A program made the position numbers and the translations under genes. From Streptomyces cyanogenus (GTDB taxonomy: Bacteria > Actinomycetota > Actinomycetes > Streptomycetales > Streptomycetaceae): a stretch of 64,000 nt of DNA. The stretch's first letter is position 1, and each line of letters begins with the position of its first letter. The notes under the pieces were generated by a model. That model worked only from the letters and a program-made list of their open reading frames with translations, made no database searches and had not been told where the DNA came from. Location: NCBI RefSeq assembly GCF_017526105.1, contig NZ_CP071839.1, positions 8,470,001 through 8,534,000 on the forward strand, in the 5' to 3' direction. Shown here piece by piece: positions 1 through 9,501 of this stretch.

Positions 1-1
1 C

Positions 2-331
2 AGCTGGCTCGGCATCTGGATCGGTCTGGTGATGCCCTCCCGGTCCGCCACGGACTTCGTCGGCATGCTGATGTTCCCGCTGACGATGATCTCCAACATC
101 TTCGTCCCCACCGAGGGCCTGCCGGCCGGGCTGCGCCTGCTCGCCGACTGGAATCCGGTCAGCGCGGTGGTGTCCGCCGTACGCGAGCTGTTCGGCAACC
201 CCGTCGCCGTGCCCGACGCCGCCGCATGGCCGATCGCGCACCCGGTCGCCGCCACGCTCGGCTGGTCCCTGCTGCTGCTCGTGGTCTTCGGCCCGCTGAC
301 GGTGGCCGCGTTCCGCGCACCGAAGCACTGA
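2..331 (+). CDS. ABC-2 type transporter permease, C-terminal part
   Basis: Only the last 109 codons are in the window; the reading frame is open from base 2, so the gene starts to the left. Hydrophobic stretches alternate with short loops, and the segment around FPLTMISNIFVP followed by the 'LADWNPVSAVVSAVRELFGN' loop is typical of DrrB-like ABC-2 exporter permeases. Such proteins form the membrane half of drug or natural-product exporters and pair with an ATPase, probably encoded upstream. It ends 17 bases before the sugar nucleotide gene, so it is likely cotranscribed with the biosynthetic cluster and may export or give resistance to its product. The family is secure; the substrate is inferred from position only. 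Confidence 0.85.
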   Translation, partial: SWLGIWIGLVMPSRSATDFVGMLMFPLTMISNIFVPTEGLPAGLRLLADWNPVSAVVSAVRELFGNPVAVPDAAAWPIAHPVAATLGWSLLLLVVFGPLTVAAFRAPKH

Positions 332-348
332 CCACCGAAAGGAGCCTC

Positions 349-1416
349 GTGAAAGCCCTCGTGCTGGCGGGTGGCGCGGGCACGCGACTGCGCCCGATCA
401 CCCACACCTCCGCCAAACAACTCGTGCCCATCGCCAACAAGCCCGTGCTCTTCTACGGACTCGAGGCGATCGCCGACGCCGGGATCAAGGACGTCGCAGT
501 GGTTGTCGGGGACACCGTCGCGGAGATCCGGCGTGCCGTCGGCGACGGATCGGCCTTCGGCCTGCGAGTGACCTACCTTCCGCAGCCCCGGCCGCTGGGG
601 CTGGCCCACGCCGTCCTGCTCGCCCGCGACTTCCTCGGCGACGACGACTTCCTGATGTATCTCGGCGACAACTTCATCGTCGGGGGCATCACGGCGCTGC
701 TCGACGAGTTCCGCGCCCACCGGCCGGACGTCCAGCTCCTGCTGACCCGGGTCGCGAACCCCAGCGCCTACGGCGTCGCCACGCTGTCAGCCGCCGGACG
801 GGTCACGGACCTCCAGGAGAAGCCCGAGCGGCCCGCGAGCGATCTGGCCATCGTCGGCGCCTACCTGTTCACCCCCGCCGTCCACGAGGCCGTCCGGGCC
901 ATCACCCCCTCCGACCGCGGGGAGCTGGAGATCACCGACGCGCTGCGCCTGATGCTCGCCCAGGGCCGGCACATCAGGCCGACGGTGATCAACGGATACT
1001 GGAAGGACACCGGCACCGTCGCCGACGTGCTCGAGGCCAACCGCTGCGTCCTGGACAGCCTCGACCCCGCGGTCGAGGGCACGGTCAGCGCCGACAGCGA
1101 ACTCGTCGGCAGGGTGCGGGTGTGCGCGGGCGCGGTGGTGCGCGGTTCCCGTATCGTCGGTCCCGCACTGATCGGCGCCGGCTCTGTCGTCGTCGACTCC
1201 TATGTGGGCCCCTCCACCTCGATAGCCGAGAACTGCCGGATCGAGGACAGCGAGATCGAGTTCTCCATCGTGCTGAACGACGCGTCCATCACCGGGGTGC
1301 GCCGCATCGACGCCTCGCTCATCGGCTGTCACACGGAGGTGGCTCCCGCGCCCCGGGTTCCCCTGTCCCACCGCCTCGTCCTCGGCGACCACAGCACAGT
1401 CCGAATCGCCTCATGA
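349..1416 (+). CDS. rmlA: Glucose-1-phosphate thymidylyltransferase (long form)
   Basis: It makes dTDP-glucose from glucose-1-phosphate and dTTP, the first step to dTDP-deoxysugars. The protein of 355 residues begins MKALVLAGGAGTRLRPITHT, the nucleotidyltransferase signature, followed by the conserved 'SAKQLVPIANKPVLFYG' segment. The C-terminal third is a left-handed beta-helix-like tail, as in the long StrD-type enzymes of antibiotic clusters. The GTG at 349 is chosen because AAAGGAG lies just upstream and the signature starts there; an ATG-initiated extension further upstream would overlap the permease gene and adds no family sequence. Its stop overlaps the start of the 4,6-dehydratase (ATGA). 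Function is secure; the final sugar is not defined, because only the first two sugar genes are in the window. Confidence 0.95.
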   Translation: MKALVLAGGAGTRLRPITHTSAKQLVPIANKPVLFYGLEAIADAGIKDVAVVVGDTVAEIRRAVGDGSAFGLRVTYLPQPRPLGLAHAVLLARDFLGDDDFLMYLGDNFIVGGITALLDEFRAHRPDVQLLLTRVANPSAYGVATLSAAGRVTDLQEKPERPASDLAIVGAYLFTPAVHEAVRAITPSDRGELEITDALRLMLAQGRHIRPTVINGYWKDTGTVADVLEANRCVLDSLDPAVEGTVSADSELVGRVRVCAGAVVRGSRIVGPALIGAGSVVVDSYVGPSTSIAENCRIEDSEIEFSIVLNDASITGVRRIDASLIGCHTEVAPAPRVPLSHRLVLGDHSTVRIAS

Positions 1417-2408
1417 CCACGACACACCACCTGGTCACCGGAGCGGCCGGATTCATCGGCTCGGCCTACGTCCGCCAGCTCCTGGGCCCCGAAGGACCGC
1501 CCGACATCGAGGTCACCGCCCTCGACGCGCTGACCTACGCCGGAGACCTCGCGAACCTCGCCCCGCTCGCCGGCCATCCGAGGCTGCGGTTCGTGCACGG
1601 CGACATCACCGACGCCGCACTGGTGGGCGAGCTGACGCGGCCCGGGTCGGTGGTGGTCAACTTCGCCGCCGAGAGCCATGTGGACCGCTCCATCGCCGCC
1701 GCCGGTGCCTTCGTGCGCACCAACGTGCTGGGCACCCAGGTCCTGCTCGACGCGGCGCTGGACGCCGGCGTCCGGTGCTTCCTCCAGGTGTCGACCGACG
1801 AGGTGTACGGCTCCATCGAGGAGGGCTCCTGGACCGAGGAGGACCCGGTCCGGCCCCGCTCCCCGTACGCTGCCACGAAGGCCTCCGCCGATCTGCTGGC
1901 CCTCAGCTACGCCCACACCCACGGGCTCGACGTGCGGGTCACCCGGTGCAGCAACAACTACGGCCCCGGCCAGCATCCCGAGAAGCTGATCCCTCGCTTC
2001 GTCACGCTGCTGCTGGCCGGTGAGCCGGTGCCGCTGTACGGCGACGGGGGCAACGTCCGCGACTGGCTGCACGTCCTCGACCACTGCCGGGCCATCCGGC
2101 TCGTCCTCGAACGCGGGGCGCCCGCCGAGGTCTACAACGTGGGAGGCGGCACCCAGCTGACCAACGCGGAACTGACCGGGCTGCTGCTGGACGCCTGCGG
2201 TGCCGACTGGAGCGCGGTACGCCCGGTCGCCGACCGCAAGGGCCACGACCGCCGCTACTGCGTCGACGACGGCAAGCTGCGGCGCCTGGGATACCGGCCC
2301 CTCGTTCCCTTCGCACCGGGCCTCGCGGACACCGTCGACTGGTACCGCCGGCGAGCCGTGCGCCCGCGGCCCACCGATCACCGTCCGACAAGTTCTCTGA
2401 GGAAGTAA
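1413..2408 (+). CDS. rmlB: dTDP-glucose 4,6-dehydratase
   Basis: An extended short-chain dehydrogenase that converts dTDP-glucose to dTDP-4-keto-6-deoxyglucose, the branch point for deoxysugars. Of 331 residues, the N-terminus holds the NAD-binding TGAAGFIGSAY loop; the middle has the 'STDEVYGS' segment and the catalytic YAATK motif, followed by 'RCSNNYGPGQHPEKLIP', characteristic of RmlB. The ATG lies inside the upstream stop codon (ATGA), indicating translational coupling with rmlA. The glycosyltransferase gene starts three bases after the stop. Later sugar-tailoring genes (ketoreductase, epimerase, aminotransferase) are not seen here and are probably to the left. Confidence 0.95.
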   Translation: MTTTHHLVTGAAGFIGSAYVRQLLGPEGPPDIEVTALDALTYAGDLANLAPLAGHPRLRFVHGDITDAALVGELTRPGSVVVNFAAESHVDRSIAAAGAFVRTNVLGTQVLLDAALDAGVRCFLQVSTDEVYGSIEEGSWTEEDPVRPRSPYAATKASADLLALSYAHTHGLDVRVTRCSNNYGPGQHPEKLIPRFVTLLLAGEPVPLYGDGGNVRDWLHVLDHCRAIRLVLERGAPAEVYNVGGGTQLTNAELTGLLLDACGADWSAVRPVADRKGHDRRYCVDDGKLRRLGYRPLVPFAPGLADTVDWYRRRAVRPRPTDHRPTSSLRK

Positions 2409-2411
2409 TCC

Positions 2412-3662
<1,251 letters not shown>

Positions 3663-3829
3663 GATTCGGGCCCCACGCCAGTGGGAGACGGGGTCCTTGC
3701 GCGTCCCTCCGGCGGAGTCGGGAATGCAGACTCCCGACGGACGAAAAGGTGCGGGGCCACCTGACACGATCGACCTCATGACTCGCCCGGGCGGCAATGC
3801 CCGGCCAGCCGAACGCGGAGTCCTCCACC

Positions 3830-5794
3830 ATGCAGAGCACCATCGCGGCCATGCGTCCGCGGATGAGAACCGGCGTCTTCTTCACCCCGACCCCGGAAGG
3901 GGACGGTGTCCTGCTGACCAAGGGCAGTGACATCGTCACCTTCCAGGGCGCCTCGACCTACGCGTGGCTGGAGAAGCTGTCGCCGCACCTCGACGGCAGA
4001 CACAGCGTCGGCGACCTCACCTCGGGCCTGAAACCCACGACGCGTCAGATGGTCGAGCGGCTCGTCGGCGCGCTGCACGACGCCGGTCTGGTCCGCGACG
4101 TGAGCCAGGACGCGGACCACTCCCTGTCGGAACGGGAACTGGCGGAGTACGCCGCCGAGATCGCGTTCATCGAGACGTTCCGCACCTCGCCGGCGCTGCG
4201 CTTCCAGCGGTACCGCCGCACGCGGCTGCTGGTCCTGGGATCCGGCCCGGTGCTCTCCGCCACGGTGGACGGTGCCCTGCGCTCGGGCGTGGCCCGCGTC
4301 TCGGCACGTTTCGCGGGCGACGTGCCGACGGAGGAACCCGCCGTGCGGGCACGTCTGGACGAACTCGCCGACGACGTTCGGCGCGGTGACCTGGAGCGGA
4401 GCCTGGCCATCGGATCCATGGACGTGACCGACACGGCGGCGCTGCACCGCGCCGTCGAGGCCGCCGACCTGGTGCTGTACGCGGCCGACCGCACGGATCC
4501 CGGCTGCCTGGGGGCGATCGACCTGGCCTGTGCGGAACTCGGCCGGACCCTGATCCCGGTGACCATCCTCGGTGACGAGGCGTGGGTCGGCCCCGTCTGC
4601 CCGGCCGATCACCGGACGACGCGCTGGGAGAGCCTGTGGCAGAGGCTGGGCCGGCCGCGGCAGGACGCTGCGGCACGGAGCGGTTTCCTCACCGGGCCCG
4701 TCCCCGGCATCGTCGCCAACCACCTCGTCTTCCGCGCGTTCGAGCATGTCACCGGCGTCACCGGACACGACGAGGCGGAGACGCCGCAGGCCGGTGCCGT
4801 ACGCATCGACCTGGAGACGCTCCAGACGTCCGTCCACACGCTCGTCCCGCACCCGCCGGCCACACCGGCCCGCACGGTTCGCGAACTCGCCGACGCGCCC
4901 GCCGTGGTCGCCGAGGAACTGGCCGAACGCGTGGGCGCGTTGACCGACGAACGGCTCGGTGTGCTGGGCCGGGCGTCCGAAGAGCACTACGAGCAGTTCC
5001 CGCTGCGGGTCGTACGGGTCGCGGTCGCCGATCCCGGCCGTCCCGGAGAGTCCTTCCCCGTGTGGGGTGCGGGAGCCGACTTCGCGCAGACCCAGGACGC
5101 CGCACTCCGCCACGCGCTCGCCGCGTACGCCGTCCGCTCCGCCGCGCTCCGGCCGGCGCGCGGCGGAGGTCCGGTGACCGGGTTCGCGCTCGCGGACGGC
5201 ACCCCGAGAGACGTACCGGCGGACACGGCCTTCGGACAGGCCGGCACCGGCCTCCCCGTCGGCACGGCCGCCGGGCCGACGTGGGCCGCCGCCGTGGAGC
5301 GGGCACTGCTCGACCACTGCCTGCGCAGGCTGCCCGCGGACGGCGACCGGCCGGCAGCCGACGGCCTCGAACCGACCCCCGCGGGGGGCCGGTACCGTGA
5401 GCTGCTCCTGGCCACCGGCGCTGACCTGTCGATGCACGCGCTCCCGGCCCCGGCCGGGGTGAGCGCCTACGCCTGCCGCCTCGACGGAGACCTCGGCGGC
5501 GGACACGGCCTGGTCGAGCGCGGCGTCGGCTTCACTCCCGCGGAGGCCGCCGAAGCGGGCCTCGGCCGGCTCCTGCTGGCCTACCAGGCCGAGGCCCACG
5601 GCCAGACCGAGTACGCTCCCTCGGCCATGGTCTCCCTGTGGACCGCGGACCTCGCCGACTCCACACGGCACCGTCCGTTCGTCGAGGCGCTGCGCGCCGA
5701 CGGCCTCGAACCCGTCGTGGTGCCGCTCGACCAGGATCCGGCCGTCCACGCCGTGCTGCCTCACGTGGTCCGGGTGGTGCTCCTCGATGCCTGA
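3830..5794 (+). CDS. ThiF-like TOMM leader-binding F protein
   Basis: A 654-residue protein resembling 'putative thiazole-containing bacteriocin maturation' ThiF-like proteins of azole-peptide clusters. The first ~90 residues ('MRPRMRTGVFFTPTPEG' to 'LHDAGLVRDVSQD') have the look of a leader-peptide-recognition winged helix. The following 'TRLLVLGSGPVLSATVDGA' is the nucleotide-binding start of the E1/ThiF-like fold, although the full GxGxxG pattern is weak. Such F proteins usually bind the precursor leader and present it to the YcaO enzyme; they are not usually the ATPase themselves. The ATG at 3830 is preferred over the in-frame ATG at 3797 because GGAG lies ten bases upstream. Its end overlaps the YcaO start by eight bases, indicating tight coupling. 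Confidence 0.85.
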   Translation: MQSTIAAMRPRMRTGVFFTPTPEGDGVLLTKGSDIVTFQGASTYAWLEKLSPHLDGRHSVGDLTSGLKPTTRQMVERLVGALHDAGLVRDVSQDADHSLSERELAEYAAEIAFIETFRTSPALRFQRYRRTRLLVLGSGPVLSATVDGALRSGVARVSARFAGDVPTEEPAVRARLDELADDVRRGDLERSLAIGSMDVTDTAALHRAVEAADLVLYAADRTDPGCLGAIDLACAELGRTLIPVTILGDEAWVGPVCPADHRTTRWESLWQRLGRPRQDAAARSGFLTGPVPGIVANHLVFRAFEHVTGVTGHDEAETPQAGAVRIDLETLQTSVHTLVPHPPATPARTVRELADAPAVVAEELAERVGALTDERLGVLGRASEEHYEQFPLRVVRVAVADPGRPGESFPVWGAGADFAQTQDAALRHALAAYAVRSAALRPARGGGPVTGFALADGTPRDVPADTAFGQAGTGLPVGTAAGPTWAAAVERALLDHCLRRLPADGDRPAADGLEPTPAGGRYRELLLATGADLSMHALPAPAGVSAYACRLDGDLGGGHGLVERGVGFTPAEAAEAGLGRLLLAYQAEAHGQTEYAPSAMVSLWTADLADSTRHRPFVEALRADGLEPVVVPLDQDPAVHAVLPHVVRVVLLDA

Positions 5795-7823
5795 GACCAC
5801 GCCTGCCGCCCCGGCCCGTCCGATCGCCGTGCTCGGCGACGGAGGGCTGCTCGACCGGGCCACGGAAGCCGCCGTCGCCCGCTCCTTCCGGCTCGTCCGC
5901 CCGGAACCCGACGCGCTTGCCGACACCCTCGGTACCTGCGCGGCGATCCTGGTGCCCTCGGAAACCCCCGACACCGCCCGCCACGCCGGGGCGCGCAAGG
6001 CCGCGGAGGTGGCGGGCATTCCCTGGATCCCGCTCCACACCGACGCGGACGCCATCTATGTCGGGCCTGTCGTCACCAGCCCGGGTGACGCCTGCCCGAC
6101 CTGCGCCGACTGGCGCCGCCGCCTCGCCCGTGACCAGGCGCAGCACCACGAGACCCTGCGCGCCCGCCACGGCGCCGCCATGGCCGCGCAGCCCTCGCCG
6201 CTGCGGACGCGAGCGGCGGCGGCCGTGGCGGCCGGGCTCGCGGTGGCCCTGCTGGAGGCGACCCTGTCCGGCAGGGCCCTGCCGCAGGACGCCGCCGACC
6301 GCGCGGGCACCGCCACCGGCCGCCGCCCGGGTGACCGGTTCCTCCGCGTCGACCTCGCCTCGCTCGCCGTCGGTGCCCACCGCTACCTGCCCTGCTCGCT
6401 CTGCGAGGACTGCGGAGGTCTCCCGCCGGACGGTCCCGAGGCGGCGCGTATCACCCCGCTGTCCCGCCCGAAGCCCGCACCCGACGTCTTCCGGGTGCAG
6501 AACGTGGTGGCGCGCGAGCAGGAGTTGTACGACATCTATGTGGACGGCGTCGCCGGTGTCGTCCCCTCCGTGGACGACGAGCGCGGCGGACCGCTGCCCC
6601 GCGCGGTGGCGCCGCTCAGCTCCCTGCGGGGCAACAGCTCCCAGCACGGCTGGGGCCGCACGACCGACTACCGCACCTCCCGGCTCACCGCCGTGCTCGA
6701 AGCGCTGGAACGGTTCGGCGGGGAGCAGCCCCGAGGCCGGCGCACCACGGTCACGGCGAGCCGGCGCGAACTGGGGGAGCGGGCGGTGGACCCGCGCGCT
6801 TTCGGCCTCTATCCCGACGACCGGCACGACCTGCCCGGGTTCCCCTACCTCCGCTACCACGAGGACCTGGTGATGCCCTGGGTGTGGGGGTACTCCTTCG
6901 CCCGCGCCGAGCCTGTGCTCGTGCCCGAGCGGTACGCCTACTACGCCGCGCACAGCCACGACGATCCGCGCTTCGTCTACGAGATCTCCAACGGCTGCGC
7001 CATGGGCGGCTGCCTCGAGGAGGCCATCCTGTGCGGCCTGCTGGAGGTCGCCGAGCGGGACGCCTTCCTGATGACCTGGTACGGGCGGATGCCGATCCCG
7101 CGCGTCGACCCGGGCTCCGCACGGGACCGCTCCATCCCCATGATGATCGAGCATCTGCGCCATCGGACCGGGTACGAGATCCAGTTGTACTCGGCCACCC
7201 TTGAGCAGGGCGTCCCGTGCTTCTGGGCGGTGGGCCTCGACGCCCTCGGCGACCCGGACCGGCCGCGCGTGCTGTGCGCGGGCGGCTCCGCGCTGCTGGC
7301 CGAGAGAGCCGTGGTCAACGTCCTGCACGAAATGGCGCACCTGCTGGAGCACGCCAAGATCTACGACGCCGCGGAACGGGAGCGCGCCGCGCGCATGGTG
7401 CGCGACCCGTCCCTGGTGAAGGTGATGGGCGACCACTCCGTGCTCTACAGCCACCCGGACGCGTTCGACCGGTTCGACTTCCTGCTGTCGGAGCGCGAGG
7501 CACGGCCGTTCGCGAGTTTCGAGGAGCAGTGGCGGTGGCCCGCGTACACCGATCTGCGGGCGGACCTCCAGGAGATGCTCCGTCGCTACCTGGACCGGGG
7601 CATGGACGTCGTGGTCGTGGACCAGACGACGCCGGAACACCGGGCGGGCGGCTTCGCCTGCGTGAAGGTCATGGTCCCCGGCACCCTGCCGATGACCTTC
7701 GGACACCAGAACCGGCGGGTCGACGGCCTGCCCCGGCTGCTGCGCGTCCCGTACGAACTGGGCTACCGCGACCGGGAGCTGACACCGGAGGACGTCAACC
7801 CTCACCCCCACCCCTTCCCGTGA
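5787..7823 (+). CDS. YcaO-type azoline-forming cyclodehydratase
   Basis: The expected reaction is ATP-dependent cyclisation of Cys/Ser/Thr residues of a peptide to azolines. The 678-residue protein has an N-terminal E1-like cyclodehydratase domain with cysteines at 103 and 106 (CPTC) and at 203, 206 and 209, likely a structural zinc site. The YcaO domain runs from about residue 235, with the ATP/Mg motif ExxER at 305-309 (LEALER) and a second acidic helix at 410-425 (LEEAILCGLLEVAER). The C-terminus ends PHPHPFP, the proline-alternating tail typical of azoline-forming YcaO enzymes and needed for their activity. It directly follows and overlaps the F protein gene, so the two probably act as one complex. 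Confidence 0.93.
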   Translation: MPETTPAAPARPIAVLGDGGLLDRATEAAVARSFRLVRPEPDALADTLGTCAAILVPSETPDTARHAGARKAAEVAGIPWIPLHTDADAIYVGPVVTSPGDACPTCADWRRRLARDQAQHHETLRARHGAAMAAQPSPLRTRAAAAVAAGLAVALLEATLSGRALPQDAADRAGTATGRRPGDRFLRVDLASLAVGAHRYLPCSLCEDCGGLPPDGPEAARITPLSRPKPAPDVFRVQNVVAREQELYDIYVDGVAGVVPSVDDERGGPLPRAVAPLSSLRGNSSQHGWGRTTDYRTSRLTAVLEALERFGGEQPRGRRTTVTASRRELGERAVDPRAFGLYPDDRHDLPGFPYLRYHEDLVMPWVWGYSFARAEPVLVPERYAYYAAHSHDDPRFVYEISNGCAMGGCLEEAILCGLLEVAERDAFLMTWYGRMPIPRVDPGSARDRSIPMMIEHLRHRTGYEIQLYSATLEQGVPCFWAVGLDALGDPDRPRVLCAGGSALLAERAVVNVLHEMAHLLEHAKIYDAAERERAARMVRDPSLVKVMGDHSVLYSHPDAFDRFDFLLSEREARPFASFEEQWRWPAYTDLRADLQEMLRRYLDRGMDVVVVDQTTPEHRAGGFACVKVMVPGTLPMTFGHQNRRVDGLPRLLRVPYELGYRDRELTPEDVNPHPHPFP

Positions 7824-7845
7824 GAGACACCCGAGGACAGAGCGG

Positions 7846-9501
7846 ATGACCGCCATCGAACGGCCCACTCGGCCGACCCGGCCCACCGAGTCGCCCGGCG
7901 CACGGTACTGGCACCGGTCGCTGCACGACTACGCCGCCATGATCCGGCAAGGACCGGGCGGCCGGGAGGGCCGACCGGCGGATCCGGAGAGGTTCACGCG
8001 CTTCGGCGACCTGCCCCGGTACCCGCTGCCTCCACCGCCCCGCGCGCTCGGCGCGCTCGGCCGGTGCCTCGGCCCGTGGCACGCCGGGCCCGGGACGGGC
8101 GGCCCGCCGCCGGTGCCCGCGCCGAGCGCCGCCTTCTACTCGGCGCTGCTCCACTACTCGTGCGGGGTGTTCCGGACGGAGTTCGGACCGACGGCCCGCT
8201 GGCCCTACCACCGGGCCGTTCCCTCCGCCCGGTGCTTCGCGCCGGTGGAGACCTATCTGTGGACTCCCGGGCACGACGAAGTCCCCGCGGGTGTCTACGC
8301 CTACGACCCAGCGCACCACACCCTGGTACTGCTGCGGGCGGGCGACTTCGGTGCCCTGCTCGGCGCGGCGCTCGGCGCGGACATCGCCGACGCCGTCGGG
8401 GTGCTGCTGCTGTCCACGGTCTTCTGGCGCACCGCCTTCCGCTACGGCGCCTACGCCTATCGCCTGTGCGCACAGGAGTCGGGGCTGGTGGCCGGCAACG
8501 CGCTGATGGTCGCGGGCGCTCTCGGCGCACAAGGACATCTGCACCACCAGTTCCTCGACGGGCCGCTGGAGCGGCTGACGGGCGTCGCGCGTCCTGACGA
8601 GAGCATCGCCGCCGTGCTCGCCCTCTACCCGGGGCGCGAAGACGACGGCCGGCCGATCCTGCGCTCCCCGGCTCCGCACACCGAGGCGGCGCTGTCCGCC
8701 GCGATCGGTCCGGTGACCGGCCGCCCCGCACCTCCTGTCACCGCCGTCCGGTCTCTCGGCGACCTGGTCGCCGTGGACACCGCCGCCCGCCTCACCGGCA
8801 CGGCGGCCTTCGCCCGGCTGCCCCACGCCGTGTCCCCCGTCCCGAGGGCGGCCGGCGGGGCCGCGGTGGCCGGGGAACTCGCCGACTGCCTGCGCAGGCG
8901 TACCTCCGGCGCCCCGGTGTTCCACCCCGAGCGGCGGCCCGTCCCGCTGGATGCGGTGCTCGGGGCCGTCGGGGCCGCCCTCGCGCCGTTCGTGTCCGAC
9001 GCCGTGCCGGACGGCTCCGCGCCGCCCGTCAGGGCGCACGTGTGGGCGGTCGACGTCACCGGAGCCGAGGACGGTCTGTACGAGATGACCGAGCACGGGC
9101 TGCGTCATCTGGGCTCCGTCCGGATCGCGGACCTCGGCCTGGCGGCGCCCAACATCCACTACCGCACGGTGAACGCCGTGGTCTTCCTGTCGGTGCCCCG
9201 AGAGCAGGCCCAGGCCGCCTTCGGCGACCGGGGATTCAGAGTGCTGCACCACGAGGCGGGAGTCGTCGCACAGCGCCTGTGCGTGCTGAGCACCGTGGCG
9301 GGACTTGCCGCGCGCGTCCACAACGGCTACACGGCGAGGGCAGTCGCGGACGCCCTGCGCCTTCCTCCGGGACACGAACCGGTCTTCCAGATCGCCCTCG
9401 GCACACCCGGTGCCGACGAACGCTACCTGATGCCCGTCCCGGAGCACCTTCCCCAGACGCACGGCGGCTCCTCGGCTCGGAAGGCGGTACCAGCCGCATG
9501 A
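7846..9501 (+). CDS. SagB-type FMN-dependent dehydrogenase, first copy
   Basis: A nitroreductase-fold protein of 551 residues of the type that oxidises azolines to azoles with FMN. It appears to contain two nitroreductase-like halves: an N-terminal one around 'PSARCFAPVETYLWTPG' with 'GVYAYDPAHHTLVLLRAG', and a C-terminal one around 'GLYEMTEHGLRHLGSV' and 'LGLAAPNIHYRTVNAVVFL'. The usual SGGxxHPxE flavin-site segment is only loosely matched in the first half, so which half is catalytic is uncertain. The gene lies 22 bases after the YcaO gene and its stop overlaps the next start (ATGA). Two B-protein genes side by side is more than a simple azole pathway needs. Confidence 0.85.
   Translation: MTAIERPTRPTRPTESPGARYWHRSLHDYAAMIRQGPGGREGRPADPERFTRFGDLPRYPLPPPPRALGALGRCLGPWHAGPGTGGPPPVPAPSAAFYSALLHYSCGVFRTEFGPTARWPYHRAVPSARCFAPVETYLWTPGHDEVPAGVYAYDPAHHTLVLLRAGDFGALLGAALGADIADAVGVLLLSTVFWRTAFRYGAYAYRLCAQESGLVAGNALMVAGALGAQGHLHHQFLDGPLERLTGVARPDESIAAVLALYPGREDDGRPILRSPAPHTEAALSAAIGPVTGRPAPPVTAVRSLGDLVAVDTAARLTGTAAFARLPHAVSPVPRAAGGAAVAGELADCLRRRTSGAPVFHPERRPVPLDAVLGAVGAALAPFVSDAVPDGSAPPVRAHVWAVDVTGAEDGLYEMTEHGLRHLGSVRIADLGLAAPNIHYRTVNAVVFLSVPREQAQAAFGDRGFRVLHHEAGVVAQRLCVLSTVAGLAARVHNGYTARAVADALRLPPGHEPVFQIALGTPGADERYLMPVPEHLPQTHGGSSARKAVPAA

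Noticed and set aside
3663..3829. RiPP precursor peptide between the glycosyltransferase and the F protein
   Set aside because: Short frames there are Arg/Pro/Gly/His-rich, overlap the F protein start in another frame and have no leader/core layout or ribosome site.
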